From assembly GCF_003072505.1 (NCBI RefSeq), contig NZ_NTGB01000001.1, positions 107,783 through 171,782 on the forward strand: a DNA stretch of 64,000 bases, read 5' to 3'. This document shows positions 17,886 to 28,500 of this stretch, piece after piece (the first letter of the stretch is position 1; each line of letters opens with the position of its first letter). Position numbers and translations under genes: made by a program. Below the pieces are notes generated by a model. The model did not search any database. It worked only from the letters and a program-made list of their open reading frames with translations, and was not told where the DNA came from. The DNA is from Polynucleobacter rarus (GTDB lineage Bacteria; Pseudomonadota; Gammaproteobacteria; Burkholderiales; Burkholderiaceae).

Positions 17886-18944
17886 ATGGATGACGAATTA
17901 CAAAAATCTTGGGATGCTTACACTAATAGGTATTTAGCAGAGGGTGTTCCTTTCGCAGATATTAAAAAAATCCGTGCAAACATTTCTAGTTGGGATGGTT
18001 GGTGTGCTGGTTGGTATGAGTTTGCAAAGCAGGCTGAGCAAAGAGCTCTTCAAGCGGTGCAAAAAAACTATTTGCAGACAGCCGGTGTTGAATACGCGCG
18101 TGCATCTTTGTATGCGTGTTTTGGCCATTATTTATTTTGGCACAAGCTGGAAGAAAAAAGAGTAGTTCATGATTACTCATGCAAGATGATGCGACTGGCA
18201 GCGCCACTTCTTTCGCCTGAATTAATTCCTGTCACGATTCCTTACGATTCAATCGAGATGAAAGCCTATTTGCGATTGCCAATAGAAAAAAAAGCATCAT
18301 ACCCTTGTGTCATTTGTTTAGGAGGTCTTGATTCAGGTAAGGAGGAGTGGTTGGTAATGAGTGGTTTACTTGCTCAAAGAGGTATCGCTTCGCTTATTTT
18401 TGATGGGCCAGGGCAAGGTGAAACTTTTTATGATTTGAAAATGAATGCAAACTTTTCGGATGCCGTGAGTGCCGTGATTGATTTTCTAGAAAAACGTCCA
18501 GAAATTCAAGCAAATAAAATTGGTTTGGTAGGAAGAAGTCTTGGTGGTTATTATGGCCCTAGAGCCGCAGCACAAGATCACCGTATCAAAGCCTTAGCGG
18601 TATGGGGTGCTTTCTTTGATTTGAAAAACTACGCTAGTATTCCGAAGCATACCTTGGATGGATTTATTTACGTTTGCGGCGCGAAAACATTAGAGGAAGC
18701 CTTACCCTATATTCACAGCATTGATTTGAGTGATGTGGTTAAAGATATTGTTTGTCCAAGCTTTATTTTGCATGGTGGAAAAGATGTAATTACTCCAATG
18801 TCGAATGCTACCCGTCTTCAAGAAGGTATTTCTGGTTCTGTTGAAATGTCTATCTGGTCGGATAGTGGGCATTGTAATCATGATGTCGCTCATATTGTGC
18901 GACCAGCCTTGGCAGATTTCTTAATGAAACAACTAATCGGGTAG
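17886..18944 (+). CDS. Alpha/beta hydrolase of the FrsA/dihydroxypseudooxynicotine-hydrolase type
   Basis: The 352-residue cytoplasmic protein has a helical N-terminal cap of about 120 residues and a C-terminal alpha/beta hydrolase core. The nucleophile elbow is GRSLGG (Ser near residue 218), the oxyanion region is CLGGLDSGKEEW, the acid is the Asp of HGGKDVITP and the base the His of SDSGHCNH. This layout matches the FrsA-like group that includes 2,6-dihydroxypseudooxynicotine hydrolase, a C-C bond hydrolase, so ester, lactone or beta-diketone cleavage is plausible. It starts two bases after the Bug receptor stop, indicating co-translation. No neighbouring nicotine-pathway genes are present, so the substrate is not assigned. 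Confidence 0.85.
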   Translation: MDDELQKSWDAYTNRYLAEGVPFADIKKIRANISSWDGWCAGWYEFAKQAEQRALQAVQKNYLQTAGVEYARASLYACFGHYLFWHKLEEKRVVHDYSCKMMRLAAPLLSPELIPVTIPYDSIEMKAYLRLPIEKKASYPCVICLGGLDSGKEEWLVMSGLLAQRGIASLIFDGPGQGETFYDLKMNANFSDAVSAVIDFLEKRPEIQANKIGLVGRSLGGYYGPRAAAQDHRIKALAVWGAFFDLKNYASIPKHTLDGFIYVCGAKTLEEALPYIHSIDLSDVVKDIVCPSFILHGGKDVITPMSNATRLQEGISGSVEMSIWSDSGHCNHDVAHIVRPALADFLMKQLIG

Positions 18945-19003
18945 ATCAATTATTAGAAGGCAGCGTTTGGAATTCACTCATTTACATATTCATCTTTGAA
19001 TAC

Positions 19004-19022
19004 CCTACTTTAGTAGGATGTC
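19004..19022 (+). promoter_or_regulatory. Palindromic operator candidate upstream of the sulfatase
   Basis: CCTACT-TT-AGTAGG is a perfect inverted repeat and runs into GATGTC. The 14 bases TTTAGTAGGATGTC (19009-19022) recur exactly at 22907-22920 before the response-regulator gene. A TTGAAT lies just upstream. It is probably a binding site for the nearby response regulator. Confidence 0.55.
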
Positions 19023-19103
19023 CTAAAGCCAATTTAAGTGTTCAAATCACCTGTGATGTTTAATACATTTCAATTAATCAATTACTACAACGAAGGTGAT
19101 CAA

Positions 19104-21197
19104 GTGAGAAAATTAAAACTAGTTGCTGTTTTGGCGCTCTGCTTTTCCATGAACTCTGCTTTTGCAGCCGGTGGGGGTGCGATTGTTGCCGATCCTGGAG
19201 CAATGACCGGTAAGCACTTTGATGCCAAAGGTAAATATCCATCGACTTACACCATTAAACTTCAAGAAATGGCTCGCAAGTCCTTACCATTCGCAGATAC
19301 AACTGATTTTGATGAAGCAAAAAGAGGCTTTATTGCAGCGCCTCCATACAAGCAAATTAAAGCAGAAGCAGGTAATGTAGCTTGGGATATGGGAAGCTAT
19401 GAGTTTTTATTACAAGGCAAAACCTTCGACAGTATTCATCCTTCTTTACAACGCCAAGCTATTCTGAATATGGCTTATGGCCTTTATGAAGTTCTTCCTG
19501 GAAAAATCTATCAAGTTCGTGGCTATGACTTGGCAAATATTAGTTTTGTTAAAACCGATACAGGATGGATTGTTTTTGACCCACTGACTGCAAAAGAAAC
19601 TGCCAAAGCAGCACTTGATTTCATTAATGAAAAACTTGGTAAGCGTCCAGTAGTAGCTGTGGTTTACTCTCACTCTCACGGCGACCACTTCGGTGGTGTT
19701 CGTGGCGTTGCAGATGAAGCCGACGTCAAAGCTGGAAAAATACAAATTATTGCTCCGGTAGGATTTATGGAAGCTGCAGTAGCTGAGAATGTCTACGCTG
19801 GTAATGCAATGACACGTCGGATGTTTTTCCAATACGGGGTATTACTTCCACGCAGTCCTTTTGGGCACGTCGATCAATCCATTGGTAAAAATACGGCGGC
19901 AGGTAACTTAGGATTAATCGAGCCAACTAAATACATCACCAAAGCTTTTGAAGAAATGACCATTGATGGTGTTCGTATGGAGTTCCAAAATACTCCAGGC
20001 ACAGAGGCCCCTGCTGAAATGAATACTTACTTTCCAGATATGAAAGCATTCTGGGCAGCAGAAAACATTACTGGCACCATCCATAATATTTACACACTGC
20101 GTGGCGCACTCGTGCGTGATGCGCTAGCATGGTCTAAAAATATTAATAACGCTCTCTATCGTTATGGTCAGGATGCAGAGGTCATGTTTGCTTCCCACTC
20201 ATGGCCACGTTTTGGTAACGCACGTATTCAAGACATTATGAGAACACAAAGAGACACTTATGCTTATTTGAATAACGAAGTACTTCACCATGCCAATCAA
20301 GGTGTCACTATCAATGAAATTCAAAACGTCTACAAACTCCCGGACAGTCTTAAAAATAAATGGTCAGCGCATAGCTATCATGGTTCAGAAGAACATAATA
20401 GCCGCGCAGTAATTAACCGTTACATTGGTTACTGGGATGGCAATCCAACGACGTTAACGCCACTTTCACCCAAGGAATCAGCTCCACTTTATGTTGAAAT
20501 GATGGGTGGTAGTGCAAAAATTATTGCAAAAGGCAAACAACTTTATAGCCAAGGTAAGTACTTAGAAGGTACAGAGATTGTCAATAAATTAGTTTATGCA
20601 CAACCAACTAATACGGCTGCCAAAGATTTGTTAGCGGATTTATTTGAGCAAATTGGTTATCAAAAGGAAAGTCCTAGTGTACGTAATAGCTTCCTTGGTG
20701 CTGCCTATGAATTACGTCACGGTATGCCTGCGGGAACACCTCCTAAAGCTAGTGGTCCTGACATGATTCGTGGCATGCCAACAGAGTTGTGGCTCAATTC
20801 TCTAGCAATCTCGATGGATAGCAAAAAAGTAGCAGGGAAGAAATCAATCATCAATCTCAATACGCCAGATAATGGTGAGAAATTTGTGGTCGAATTAAGT
20901 AACTCCGCCCTAACCAATATTAAAGGTCAACAGTCGCCAAAACCTGACCTCACAATTACTTTGAACCGCGCTGACTTAAACTCCGTTATGGGAGGAACTA
21001 AAACCTTTGACCAGTTGATTCAAGAAGGTAAAGCCAAGTTTGAAGGCAATCGTCAAGCCTTTGATGATTTGCGTAGTAGTCTCACCGTATTTACCCCTAC
21101 TTTTGAACTCATGCCTGGCACTAAATCAAAAGTAACTCCAGCACCCCATGGTTTGGATCCGCTGGTGGTCCAAGAATCTGCTGAGCTTGGACAGTAA
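19104..21197 (+). CDS. Secreted alkylsulfatase of the metallo-beta-lactamase family (SdsA type)
   Basis: From a GTG at 19104 this is a 697-residue exported enzyme. The start follows GAAGGTGAT, an excellent Shine-Dalgarno match, and opens directly into a signal peptide ending at NSAFA; a longer in-frame start at 19038 would bury it. The zinc site SHSHGDHFGG (His190, His192, Asp194, His195) marks the metallo-beta-lactamase core. A middle dimerisation region and a C-terminal SCP2-like domain (from about residue 570) complete the SdsA/BDS1 architecture. Such enzymes hydrolyse primary alkyl sulfates such as SDS to alcohol and sulfate, releasing carbon and sulfur. A palindromic motif shared with the response-regulator gene lies about 85 bases upstream, and a strong terminator follows. 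Confidence 0.9.
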   Translation: MRKLKLVAVLALCFSMNSAFAAGGGAIVADPGAMTGKHFDAKGKYPSTYTIKLQEMARKSLPFADTTDFDEAKRGFIAAPPYKQIKAEAGNVAWDMGSYEFLLQGKTFDSIHPSLQRQAILNMAYGLYEVLPGKIYQVRGYDLANISFVKTDTGWIVFDPLTAKETAKAALDFINEKLGKRPVVAVVYSHSHGDHFGGVRGVADEADVKAGKIQIIAPVGFMEAAVAENVYAGNAMTRRMFFQYGVLLPRSPFGHVDQSIGKNTAAGNLGLIEPTKYITKAFEEMTIDGVRMEFQNTPGTEAPAEMNTYFPDMKAFWAAENITGTIHNIYTLRGALVRDALAWSKNINNALYRYGQDAEVMFASHSWPRFGNARIQDIMRTQRDTYAYLNNEVLHHANQGVTINEIQNVYKLPDSLKNKWSAHSYHGSEEHNSRAVINRYIGYWDGNPTTLTPLSPKESAPLYVEMMGGSAKIIAKGKQLYSQGKYLEGTEIVNKLVYAQPTNTAAKDLLADLFEQIGYQKESPSVRNSFLGAAYELRHGMPAGTPPKASGPDMIRGMPTELWLNSLAISMDSKKVAGKKSIINLNTPDNGEKFVVELSNSALTNIKGQQSPKPDLTITLNRADLNSVMGGTKTFDQLIQEGKAKFEGNRQAFDDLRSSLTVFTPTFELMPGTKSKVTPAPHGLDPLVVQESAELGQ

Positions 21198-21250
21198 GGC
21201 TATTCGAATGGGTGACTAATCGAATATCTAAAACCACCTTTCGTAAACAG

Positions 21251-21291
21251 ACCCGAGAAGTTAGGAGATCTCTAACTTCTGGGGTTTTTTT
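21251..21291 (+). terminator. Strong intrinsic terminator after the sulfatase gene
   Basis: AGAAGTTAG pairs perfectly with CTAACTTCT over nine bases, extended by ACCC/GGGT past one mismatch, around a seven-base loop, and is followed by TTTTTTT. Confidence 0.88.
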
Positions 21292-21449
21292 CTTGGGAAG
21301 TATTGCATTGAGCGTGACAAGTTGAAACGCTTAGATTTTGCTTGCGAGTTATGAACAATATTAGTTCTCTAAAAATCGTTGTTCTGCAGCGTGATTTCCT
21401 TCAAGGACAATGAATCACAAAATGAATGGCGATAAAATAAGGCATGCCA

Positions 21450-22868
21450 ATGATTAATATCCAATCCATATTCATTTTTTATAGCGCCATTAGTACATTC
21501 TGCGGACTACTGCTGATTGGTTTGTTTTGGGGGCGCAAAGATTTATCTGCTTCGATCTGGATTGCTTGCTGTTTATTATCAGCGCTTGCTACATCAGTAA
21601 CTGTTTATCGAACTGAAATCCCGTTAATAATTAGTTACAGCCTGATGATTTCTATTGAGTCGGCAAGTTTACTTCTCATGAGTCAATCATTGTGGGGTTT
21701 ATTGCTTGGGAAAAAGGTGTCAAGAGGTATTGCTTATTCAATTGGGTTAGCGATTAGCCTTTTTATTCTGCATGAGTCTTTGCGCTACATTGGGAACGGC
21801 AAGATCACTGCTCAAATGTCTTTTCTGACAACATTTGTTTGGATCCTGATTAATTTATATGGCGCTTATACTGCTAAAAAGGTTGGGAACCAATTTCAAA
21901 ATCGGCTAATTTTTAATTGTATTAGTGCCATATTTATCGGATCTAGTCTTTTGTATGTCTTTCGGGGGCTAAATATGTTTTTCGAAAAAAGTTATCACGT
22001 ATTTGATCCACAACTTTATAACTTCATTACTTATTTTTCGATTGCAGTGCTTAGCACCCTTAGGAATCTTATCTATATAAACTTACGTATGCACTTAGGT
22101 TTTGCTGAGCATGGCAGATTAAATAATATGAATATGGCGCTAAATAATGTGGTTGAAGAGCGCGAACGAATGATTGCAGCAATGCTGCAATCCAATAAAT
22201 CTTCAGCAACTGAAGCGCTCTCTGTTTCAATCGCGCATGAACTTAATCAACCTCTAGGCGCCTCTTTATTGAATATTCAATTTTTAAAAATGCTTGAGAA
22301 GTCCGGTGATTTAAAACCTGAATTGGTTGGCCCAATTGTTAATCAGTTAGAGAAAGATACAAAACGATCTAGTGAAGTCATTCGGTCGCTGCGCGCTATT
22401 TTTACAAAAGAGAGCAGTTTACCGGAAGTCATTCAAGTACGAGAGCTTGTTGATAATGCTTTGGCAATCTACAAATCAGAATTAATATCAAAAAATATTC
22501 AAATTAAGTTAGATTTGACGGGTAACGCAGTATTTCTTTTCAATAAGGGTCAGTTTTTACAGGTTTTATTAAATCTAATTAATAACGCAATTCAAGCCTT
22601 GAGTAATTCAAACTCTGCTCAGAAGTTGATTTCTTTGCATGGTTATGAAAAAGAATCCCAATACATCTTAGAAATAACTGATAACGGCCCTGGAGTCTCC
22701 AAGGATCGACAACCCAATCTTTTCGGTTTATTAAATAGTGATAAAGCCAATGGAATGGGAGTTGGTTTATGGCTGTCTGCGTATATTATGAGTAATGCTG
22801 GTGGGAAAATTATTTACCAAGATGCTACTGGAGGCGGTGCTAAATTTATACTAAGTTTTCCGCACTAA
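21450..22868 (+). CDS. Membrane-bound sensor histidine kinase
   Basis: The 472-residue protein has about seven membrane helices in residues 1-215 with no periplasmic sensor domain, then a short coiled segment and a kinase core. The phosphoacceptor His263 lies in SIAHELNQPLGAS. The ATP-binding domain shows the N-box LNLINNAIQAL, DNGPGVSKD (G1) and GMGVGLWLSAYI (G2). I prefer the ATG at 21450 because AAGG is well spaced from it, whereas the ATG at 21444 lies one base after that element. The response regulator gene follows 119 bases downstream. The seven-helix input domain suggests that it senses a membrane-soluble ligand or membrane state, which would suit control of a surfactant sulfatase. That link is inference. 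Confidence 0.88.
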   Translation: MINIQSIFIFYSAISTFCGLLLIGLFWGRKDLSASIWIACCLLSALATSVTVYRTEIPLIISYSLMISIESASLLLMSQSLWGLLLGKKVSRGIAYSIGLAISLFILHESLRYIGNGKITAQMSFLTTFVWILINLYGAYTAKKVGNQFQNRLIFNCISAIFIGSSLLYVFRGLNMFFEKSYHVFDPQLYNFITYFSIAVLSTLRNLIYINLRMHLGFAEHGRLNNMNMALNNVVEERERMIAAMLQSNKSSATEALSVSIAHELNQPLGASLLNIQFLKMLEKSGDLKPELVGPIVNQLEKDTKRSSEVIRSLRAIFTKESSLPEVIQVRELVDNALAIYKSELISKNIQIKLDLTGNAVFLFNKGQFLQVLLNLINNAIQALSNSNSAQKLISLHGYEKESQYILEITDNGPGVSKDRQPNLFGLLNSDKANGMGVGLWLSAYIMSNAGGKIIYQDATGGGAKFILSFPH

Positions 22869-22896
22869 GAAGGTAGTTTGGTAAAATCATCGTTTT

Positions 22897-22920
22897 GACA
22901 TCCTCTTTTAGTAGGATGTC
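22897..22920 (+). promoter_or_regulatory. Palindromic operator candidate upstream of the response regulator
   Basis: GACATCCT at 22897-22904 and AGGATGTC at 22913-22920 form a perfect 8-base inverted repeat, and the TTTAGTAGGATGTC half is identical to the site before the sulfatase. It lies 67 bases before the regulator start, overlapping a TTGACA, and suggests autoregulation. Confidence 0.55.
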
Positions 22921-22987
22921 TGAATCTAAATTCAATTCTCAATAGTGATTTACCGTAATAGGTGCTTGCAACATATTTTGATTTTCT

Positions 22988-23626
22988 ATGTCTCTCGATA
23001 CAAGCTATTTGCCAAATAATAATCGATCAAAGCACATCTTCTTAATTGACGATGATGAATCAATGCGCATCTCTTTAAAGGGAATTCTCGAGTTTTTAGG
23101 CTATCAGGTAAATGTGTTTGAATCTGCAGTTGAATTTCTGAAAATTAAAATAGAGGTTGCACCTGCGGTCATCATTACGGATATGCGGATGCCTGATATA
23201 AATGGTTTAGAGTTGCAAGCTGAGTTACTAAAACGCGGCAGACAAATTCCTATTATTTTTATCAGCGGACAGAGCACTTTTCCGCAAACAATTTCTGCCA
23301 TGAAGCAGGGGGCAATTGAATTTTTAATCAAACCATTTGATAGAGATCAAATATTATCTGCAGTGGAGCGTGGCTTAGAACAAGATGAAGCTTATATGCA
23401 ATCTTTTACACAGCGCCTTACTTTAGAAGAAATGTTAAAAAGTTTGTCCCCTCGTGAACGTGAGGTTTTTGAACTACTTGCTATCGGCTTTAATAATGCG
23501 CAATTACAAGAAAAGCTACAAATTGCGCTTCCGACAGCCAAACAATACAAATCTGAAGTGATGCGTAAGCTCAATTTAAGCTCCTTAGCGGAACTTATTT
23601 CACTAAAAAATCGGGGAGTAGGGTAA
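22988..23626 (+). CDS. FixJ/LuxR-type response regulator
   Basis: The 212-residue protein has a receiver domain (residues about 15-130) with the acidic pair in LIDDDESMR, phosphoacceptor Asp65 in ITDMRMPD, the Ser/Thr position in ISGQS and the Lys in IKPFDRD. A C-terminal LuxR-type helix-turn-helix follows (LSPREREVFELLAIGF to the end). It is the natural partner of the kinase just upstream. A palindrome precedes its own gene and recurs before the alkylsulfatase, so it probably regulates both. The start ATG at 22988 lacks a clear Shine-Dalgarno sequence. Control of the downstream secretion locus is possible, but no copy of the motif is seen there. Confidence 0.9.
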   Translation: MSLDTSYLPNNNRSKHIFLIDDDESMRISLKGILEFLGYQVNVFESAVEFLKIKIEVAPAVIITDMRMPDINGLELQAELLKRGRQIPIIFISGQSTFPQTISAMKQGAIEFLIKPFDRDQILSAVERGLEQDEAYMQSFTQRLTLEEMLKSLSPREREVFELLAIGFNNAQLQEKLQIALPTAKQYKSEVMRKLNLSSLAELISLKNRGVG

Positions 23627-23724
23627 GTTATTTTGGGTAGGTTGATGAATATCATGCGTTCGACTGATATTCAAATCATTATTTTCATAGTCAAATATCG
23701 TTTCTATCTAAATCAACATATTTG

Positions 23725-25497
23725 ATGAGTTCGCTAAATACTTCTGACTGTAATTTTCGAATTACTTCTGGTCCAGTTCGCCACGCGATGGCACTGGCTG
23801 TGGGCTTAGTCATGCTCAGTTATGGAACGACCTCCACTGCTCAATTAGGTCCCGATGCTGGTGCTTTACAGCAACAGTTGCAACGTGAGGCAGAACGAAA
23901 TCGCCAACAGCCAAATGTAGAGCAACTAGAACCTAAAAAAGAACCTGCTCCTGCAACGGATGTCCAATCTACGGAAAAAATTCAAGTAAATGGTTTTACG
24001 GTTACTGGTTTAAGCTTGATTAGTCTTGAAAATGCCCAACTAGCATTAAAGAACTTTAATGGCAAAGAACTAACCTTTGCCCAGATTGAAGAGGCTGGAA
24101 CCGCTATTACCGATTTGTACACAAAAGCTGGTCGTGTAGCTACTGCCGTGATTCCACCCCAAGAGGTAAGGGACGGAATCATTGAAATTAAGATACTTGA
24201 AGGAACAGTAGAGGCAATTACCCTAGACAGTGATTCAGAAAACGGCCCGTCACGTTTCAATCAAGAGGTTGCTAGAGGATTTATTAAAAACGGTAACGGC
24301 ATTGGTGAATTTTTGGATTTTCATCAATTACAACGTAGTTTTATTTTGTTGAATGAATTACCTGGAGTAAGCGCAGAGGGAGGACTTTCCCCCGGTCAAA
24401 AGGATGGTGGCAGTAATATTCAAGTCAAACTCACAGACAAACCCTTAACGAGCGGTCGTGTCGATATCTCGAATTACGGAGCTGCGAGTACTGGAGTCGC
24501 CCAAATAATCGGCGGATTTAATTTGAATGACCCTTTTGGCATAGGGGATCAAATTGCTCTAGACGTCATTGGTTCTGAGGGGGCAATTTATGGATCTCTG
24601 AAGTATTGGCTGCCCGTCGGTTACGACGGATGGCGGTTTGGCATTGGTGGTTCCTCACTGAGTTATAAAGGTTTAGAAAGTTTTTCAGCAACTTCAACCA
24701 ATGGTAATGCCTCAACCTACGGAGTTTACGCTACCTATGCGCTTGAACGAGATAGTTCAGGCAGCCAAAATTTAAATTTTGGCCTAGAAAATCGTGATTA
24801 CCTGAACTACGTCAAGAGTTTAGAGGCCAGTAAATATAGTATTACCAGTTTTACAATGGGGTGGTCTGGTTCAAAAATGTTGGGTAAAGATAATCTTAAC
24901 TATTCCGTCAATGCCACAATTGGTAATCTAGTGATTCGTAATACGCAACAACTGCAGTCTGATCAATCGCCAACCGGTCCATTTACGGCTGGTACTTATG
25001 AGAAATTAAACGTCTACCTAGGTTATTTGAGTCCTATCCCGATTGATATGACTAGTGTTTTGCTTTCATTTAATGGTCAAATTTCCGGTCGTAACTTGAA
25101 CTCTTCCGAACAAATATACTTAGGCGGTCCTTATGGTGTTCGTGCATACCCGATTGCTCAGAGTGGCGGAGCGCAAGGTCTAGTTGCTTCAGCAGAGATT
25201 ATCCATACTTATCCCAGTCAACTTCAGGTCAGTACCTTTTTCGACCTTGGATTGGTGCAACAATATTTAACTCAGTGGAGTCCAACTCTACAAGGCTTAA
25301 CCAATGCAGATAATGTTTACGCAGTTTATGCTGCAGGATTTGGGGCAAAGTACAACTACCAAAATTTTCAGCTGCAGGGCTCTTTAGCATTTCGCGTAGG
25401 ACAAAATCCGCTGTACAATTCCGACGGTTCACAGTTAAACACTGACAATCAGTACAGAAGTGTGCAGGCATGGATCAAGGGCAACTATTTTTTCTAA
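23725..25497 (+). CDS. Two-partner secretion outer-membrane transporter (TpsB, FhaC/ShlB family)
   Basis: The 590-residue protein exports the giant adhesin encoded 12 bases downstream. After a signal region ending near STAQ and a glutamine-rich linker comes a POTRA-type domain (about residues 80-155, with VNGFTVTGLSLISLE and GIIEIKILEGTVEAI) and a 16-strand barrel from about residue 220. The barrel includes the lid-lock motif region GGPYGVRAYP and ends in WIKGNYFF with the terminal phenylalanine expected of outer-membrane barrels. Length is normal for the family. The ATG at 23725 is adopted; a later ATG at 23788, immediately before the hydrophobic signal core, is an alternative, and neither has a clear ribosome binding site. 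Confidence 0.92.
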   Translation: MSSLNTSDCNFRITSGPVRHAMALAVGLVMLSYGTTSTAQLGPDAGALQQQLQREAERNRQQPNVEQLEPKKEPAPATDVQSTEKIQVNGFTVTGLSLISLENAQLALKNFNGKELTFAQIEEAGTAITDLYTKAGRVATAVIPPQEVRDGIIEIKILEGTVEAITLDSDSENGPSRFNQEVARGFIKNGNGIGEFLDFHQLQRSFILLNELPGVSAEGGLSPGQKDGGSNIQVKLTDKPLTSGRVDISNYGAASTGVAQIIGGFNLNDPFGIGDQIALDVIGSEGAIYGSLKYWLPVGYDGWRFGIGGSSLSYKGLESFSATSTNGNASTYGVYATYALERDSSGSQNLNFGLENRDYLNYVKSLEASKYSITSFTMGWSGSKMLGKDNLNYSVNATIGNLVIRNTQQLQSDQSPTGPFTAGTYEKLNVYLGYLSPIPIDMTSVLLSFNGQISGRNLNSSEQIYLGGPYGVRAYPIAQSGGAQGLVASAEIIHTYPSQLQVSTFFDLGLVQQYLTQWSPTLQGLTNADNVYAVYAAGFGAKYNYQNFQLQGSLAFRVGQNPLYNSDGSQLNTDNQYRSVQAWIKGNYFF

Positions 25498-25509
25498 CTA
25501 AAACATCAA

Positions 25510-28500
25510 GTGAAATTTAGAGCGAACTTCCCAAAAAATAAAACCCCAATCCAAGCCGCCCTAATAAGTATAATTTTTATAACTAATTTTAGTTTTGCTG
25601 TAACAAACAATGTATTGCCAAACAACTCTCTGCCAACAGGTGGGGTCGTCAATGCAGGGGTTGCAACCATCAACCAGTCCCAAAATACCTTAAATATTAA
25701 TCAATCATCGCAAAATGCAGTGATTGGATGGAAAACTTTTAACGTTGGATCGAACGCTACCGTTAACTTTAACCAACCGAGTGCAAGTTCTGCTACCTTA
25801 AACGTCGTAAATGGTTCTTCAAAATCCATGATTGATGGAGCAGTTAATGCAAATGGTCAGGTGATATTTAGTAATCAAAATGGCGTTGTATTTGGAAAAA
25901 ATGCTGAGGTTAATGTCGGCGGTATGGTTGCTACCACCATGAATATTAATCAGGATGAATTTATGGCCGGGAATATGAAGCAAACATATTCTGGAAATAG
26001 TAATAGTTCAGCTAAAGTGATTAATAAAGGAAAAATTACTGGTAATAATATTAATAGTTATATTGCATTAATGGCGCCTGAAGTAAAAAATGAAGGTGTT
26101 ATTAGTGCAACATTATCTGGTGCAAATGCAATCGCATTAGTTTCAGGTCAAAAAGTGACATTAACTTTTCATGATCAGCAGTTAATTAATGTTTACGTAG
26201 ATGCTTCTAGTATTAATTCCTTGATTCAAAATAAGAGATTAATCCAAGTTGATGGTGGAAATATTATTATTGCTGCAAATTCTGCCCAAGCTCTTAGAAA
26301 CTCCGTAGTACAAAATTCAGGGACTATTTCTGCTTCCGGAATTAATAAAGAGGGTGGAGTAATTACTTTAGTAGGTAATAAAGTGGTTCAAGCAGGTATT
26401 ATTGAGTCAAATTCAGCTTCTTCAACTGGTGGTCAGGTAAATATAACAGGTAATGAGATTAATTTAACAAGTCAATCTCAAACCACGGCTACCGGAACAT
26501 TAGGTGGTGGGGAGATTTTAATTGGAAAATCAAATAATAATTCACCATTAACTCAAGTTAATGCCAAAAAAGTAAATATTGATAAAGGGGCAATAGTAGA
26601 TGTATCCGCTACAAAAAATGGCAATGGCGGCGTTATTCAAGTTTGGTCTGAGCAGACAACGGTAGTAGCAGGTAAATTCTACGCAAAAGGTGGCTTACTT
26701 TCAGGTAATGGCGGCACTATTGATACAAGTTCTGCAGGCAAAGTAAGCTACGGAACTGGGTTGATAGTAGATACAACTGCACCAAAAGGAAAGATTGGTA
26801 ACTGGATTACCGATCCCCTTGAGATAACCATTGACCAAACTGCTGCTTTAGTTATATCAAATGCACTAAAAACAACCAATGTTACCTTGGATGCCACCCT
26901 TTCCTCGTGCGGTGGGTTCGGTTCATGCGTGCAAAGTAGTGTTCCCACAATTAGTTTTTTAGCTGGCGCTGATATCTTTTCTCAGAACCAACTGACTTCC
27001 TTGTCACTCAATGCGGTAGGAGGTTCTATCAACATTAACAACAATATTACTGCCGGTGCAGTGTATGCCGTGGCGCAAGCGATTAATGTAAATGGTTCGA
27101 TTAATACCAACGGTGGTACTAATTCAAGTATATATTTAGCAGGCGCTATCATTAATCTTTTAGGTAATATCAATAGTAATGGCAGTAGTAATAATAGTGG
27201 TTCCAGTAATTCAAATTCAAGCACATTAAATGCAGCAAACACAAGTACTCGTAATAATCGTCGTAATGGTCAAAGTGGTTTAAATTCAGATAATACTATT
27301 TATACTTCTAATGGAGGTAATATTAATATTATTTCTACTGGAGATATTAATATAGGTTCTAATGCTTATATTTCTGCAAATGGTATTAATGGTGGAACAA
27401 TAAATATTATTTCGATATCTGGTAATGTAAATAATAATGGCATTATTGATTCGATTGGTAAGATAAATAATGGCGGAAATATTACTATTGTCGGTAAAAC
27501 CCTAACCGAGATTATTGGGGCTTTAATTAGCTCTGAGGGTTTATCTCAAGGTGGAGTCATTAATTTAGGGCAGATTAATAATCTCAGTAATGGCTCTACT
27601 TTAGCACCCCCAGCAACTGCTCCTCCATCATTAATATCTTTTATTAATAACGCAGTTGTAACAGCAGTAGATTCAAATAACAGTATTACTTCAAGTAACA
27701 TTATCTTAGATAGCCAAAGCGCTATTTATTCACCAAACGGCAATATCGTAGTTTTCGGTGAAAAAATCCAAATTAATAATTCAACACTAGTTGCCCAAAA
27801 TGGTGATATCACTATTGGTCGACCAATATATGGTTATGGTGCACTGGCAAAAATTGCTTCAGTTAGTAATTCAACTTTGACTGCAAATCGTGTTGAAACT
27901 TCCGCCGATTTATTGGGTACTCAACTTAATACGGTAGTTGCAAACCAATGGTTGCTTGATCCAACCAATATTACTATTACGGCCTCTGCTTCAACTTCAG
28001 GTTCACTAGCATCCGCACTGGCTACAGCTGGAGTCTCCAACATTAGCACAGCAGATATTAAAGCTGCAGTAGATGCAGGTGGCACTGTCAATGTGGTTGC
28101 GACTGGAACTATTACCCAAAGTGGCGCACTTGCTTTTGCTCCAGCTTCTGGAGTTACAGGTACCCTGATCTTAGAAAATAGTGCAACTCAAGCTCAGAAT
28201 ATTACTTTATCGGGTGGAATCACATCTTCCGGAGCCGGCACGGTTAATCTAAAAGTATTAGCTGGTGGTCAAGCAATTAGTAGTGGTGCTATTAGTTCAA
28301 GTAGCGGTCCAATTAATGTGACGATGCAATCCTTCTATTCAGGTAATACAACCGGTACGATTCTGGGCAGTAATATTTATATCTCCGGTTCAATTACTAC
28401 AAAAGGCGGAAATTTATTACTTGATGCTACGGGCGGGACAATTTCTGGTTCAACCATAACGCCTGGCCTCATTACAAATGGTGGAATTACAACAGGTGGT

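Noticed and set aside
17934..18207. Several short open frames in other frames over the alpha/beta hydrolase start
   Set aside because: The hydrolase frame explains the region fully; the alternatives lack ribosome binding sites and sensible composition.
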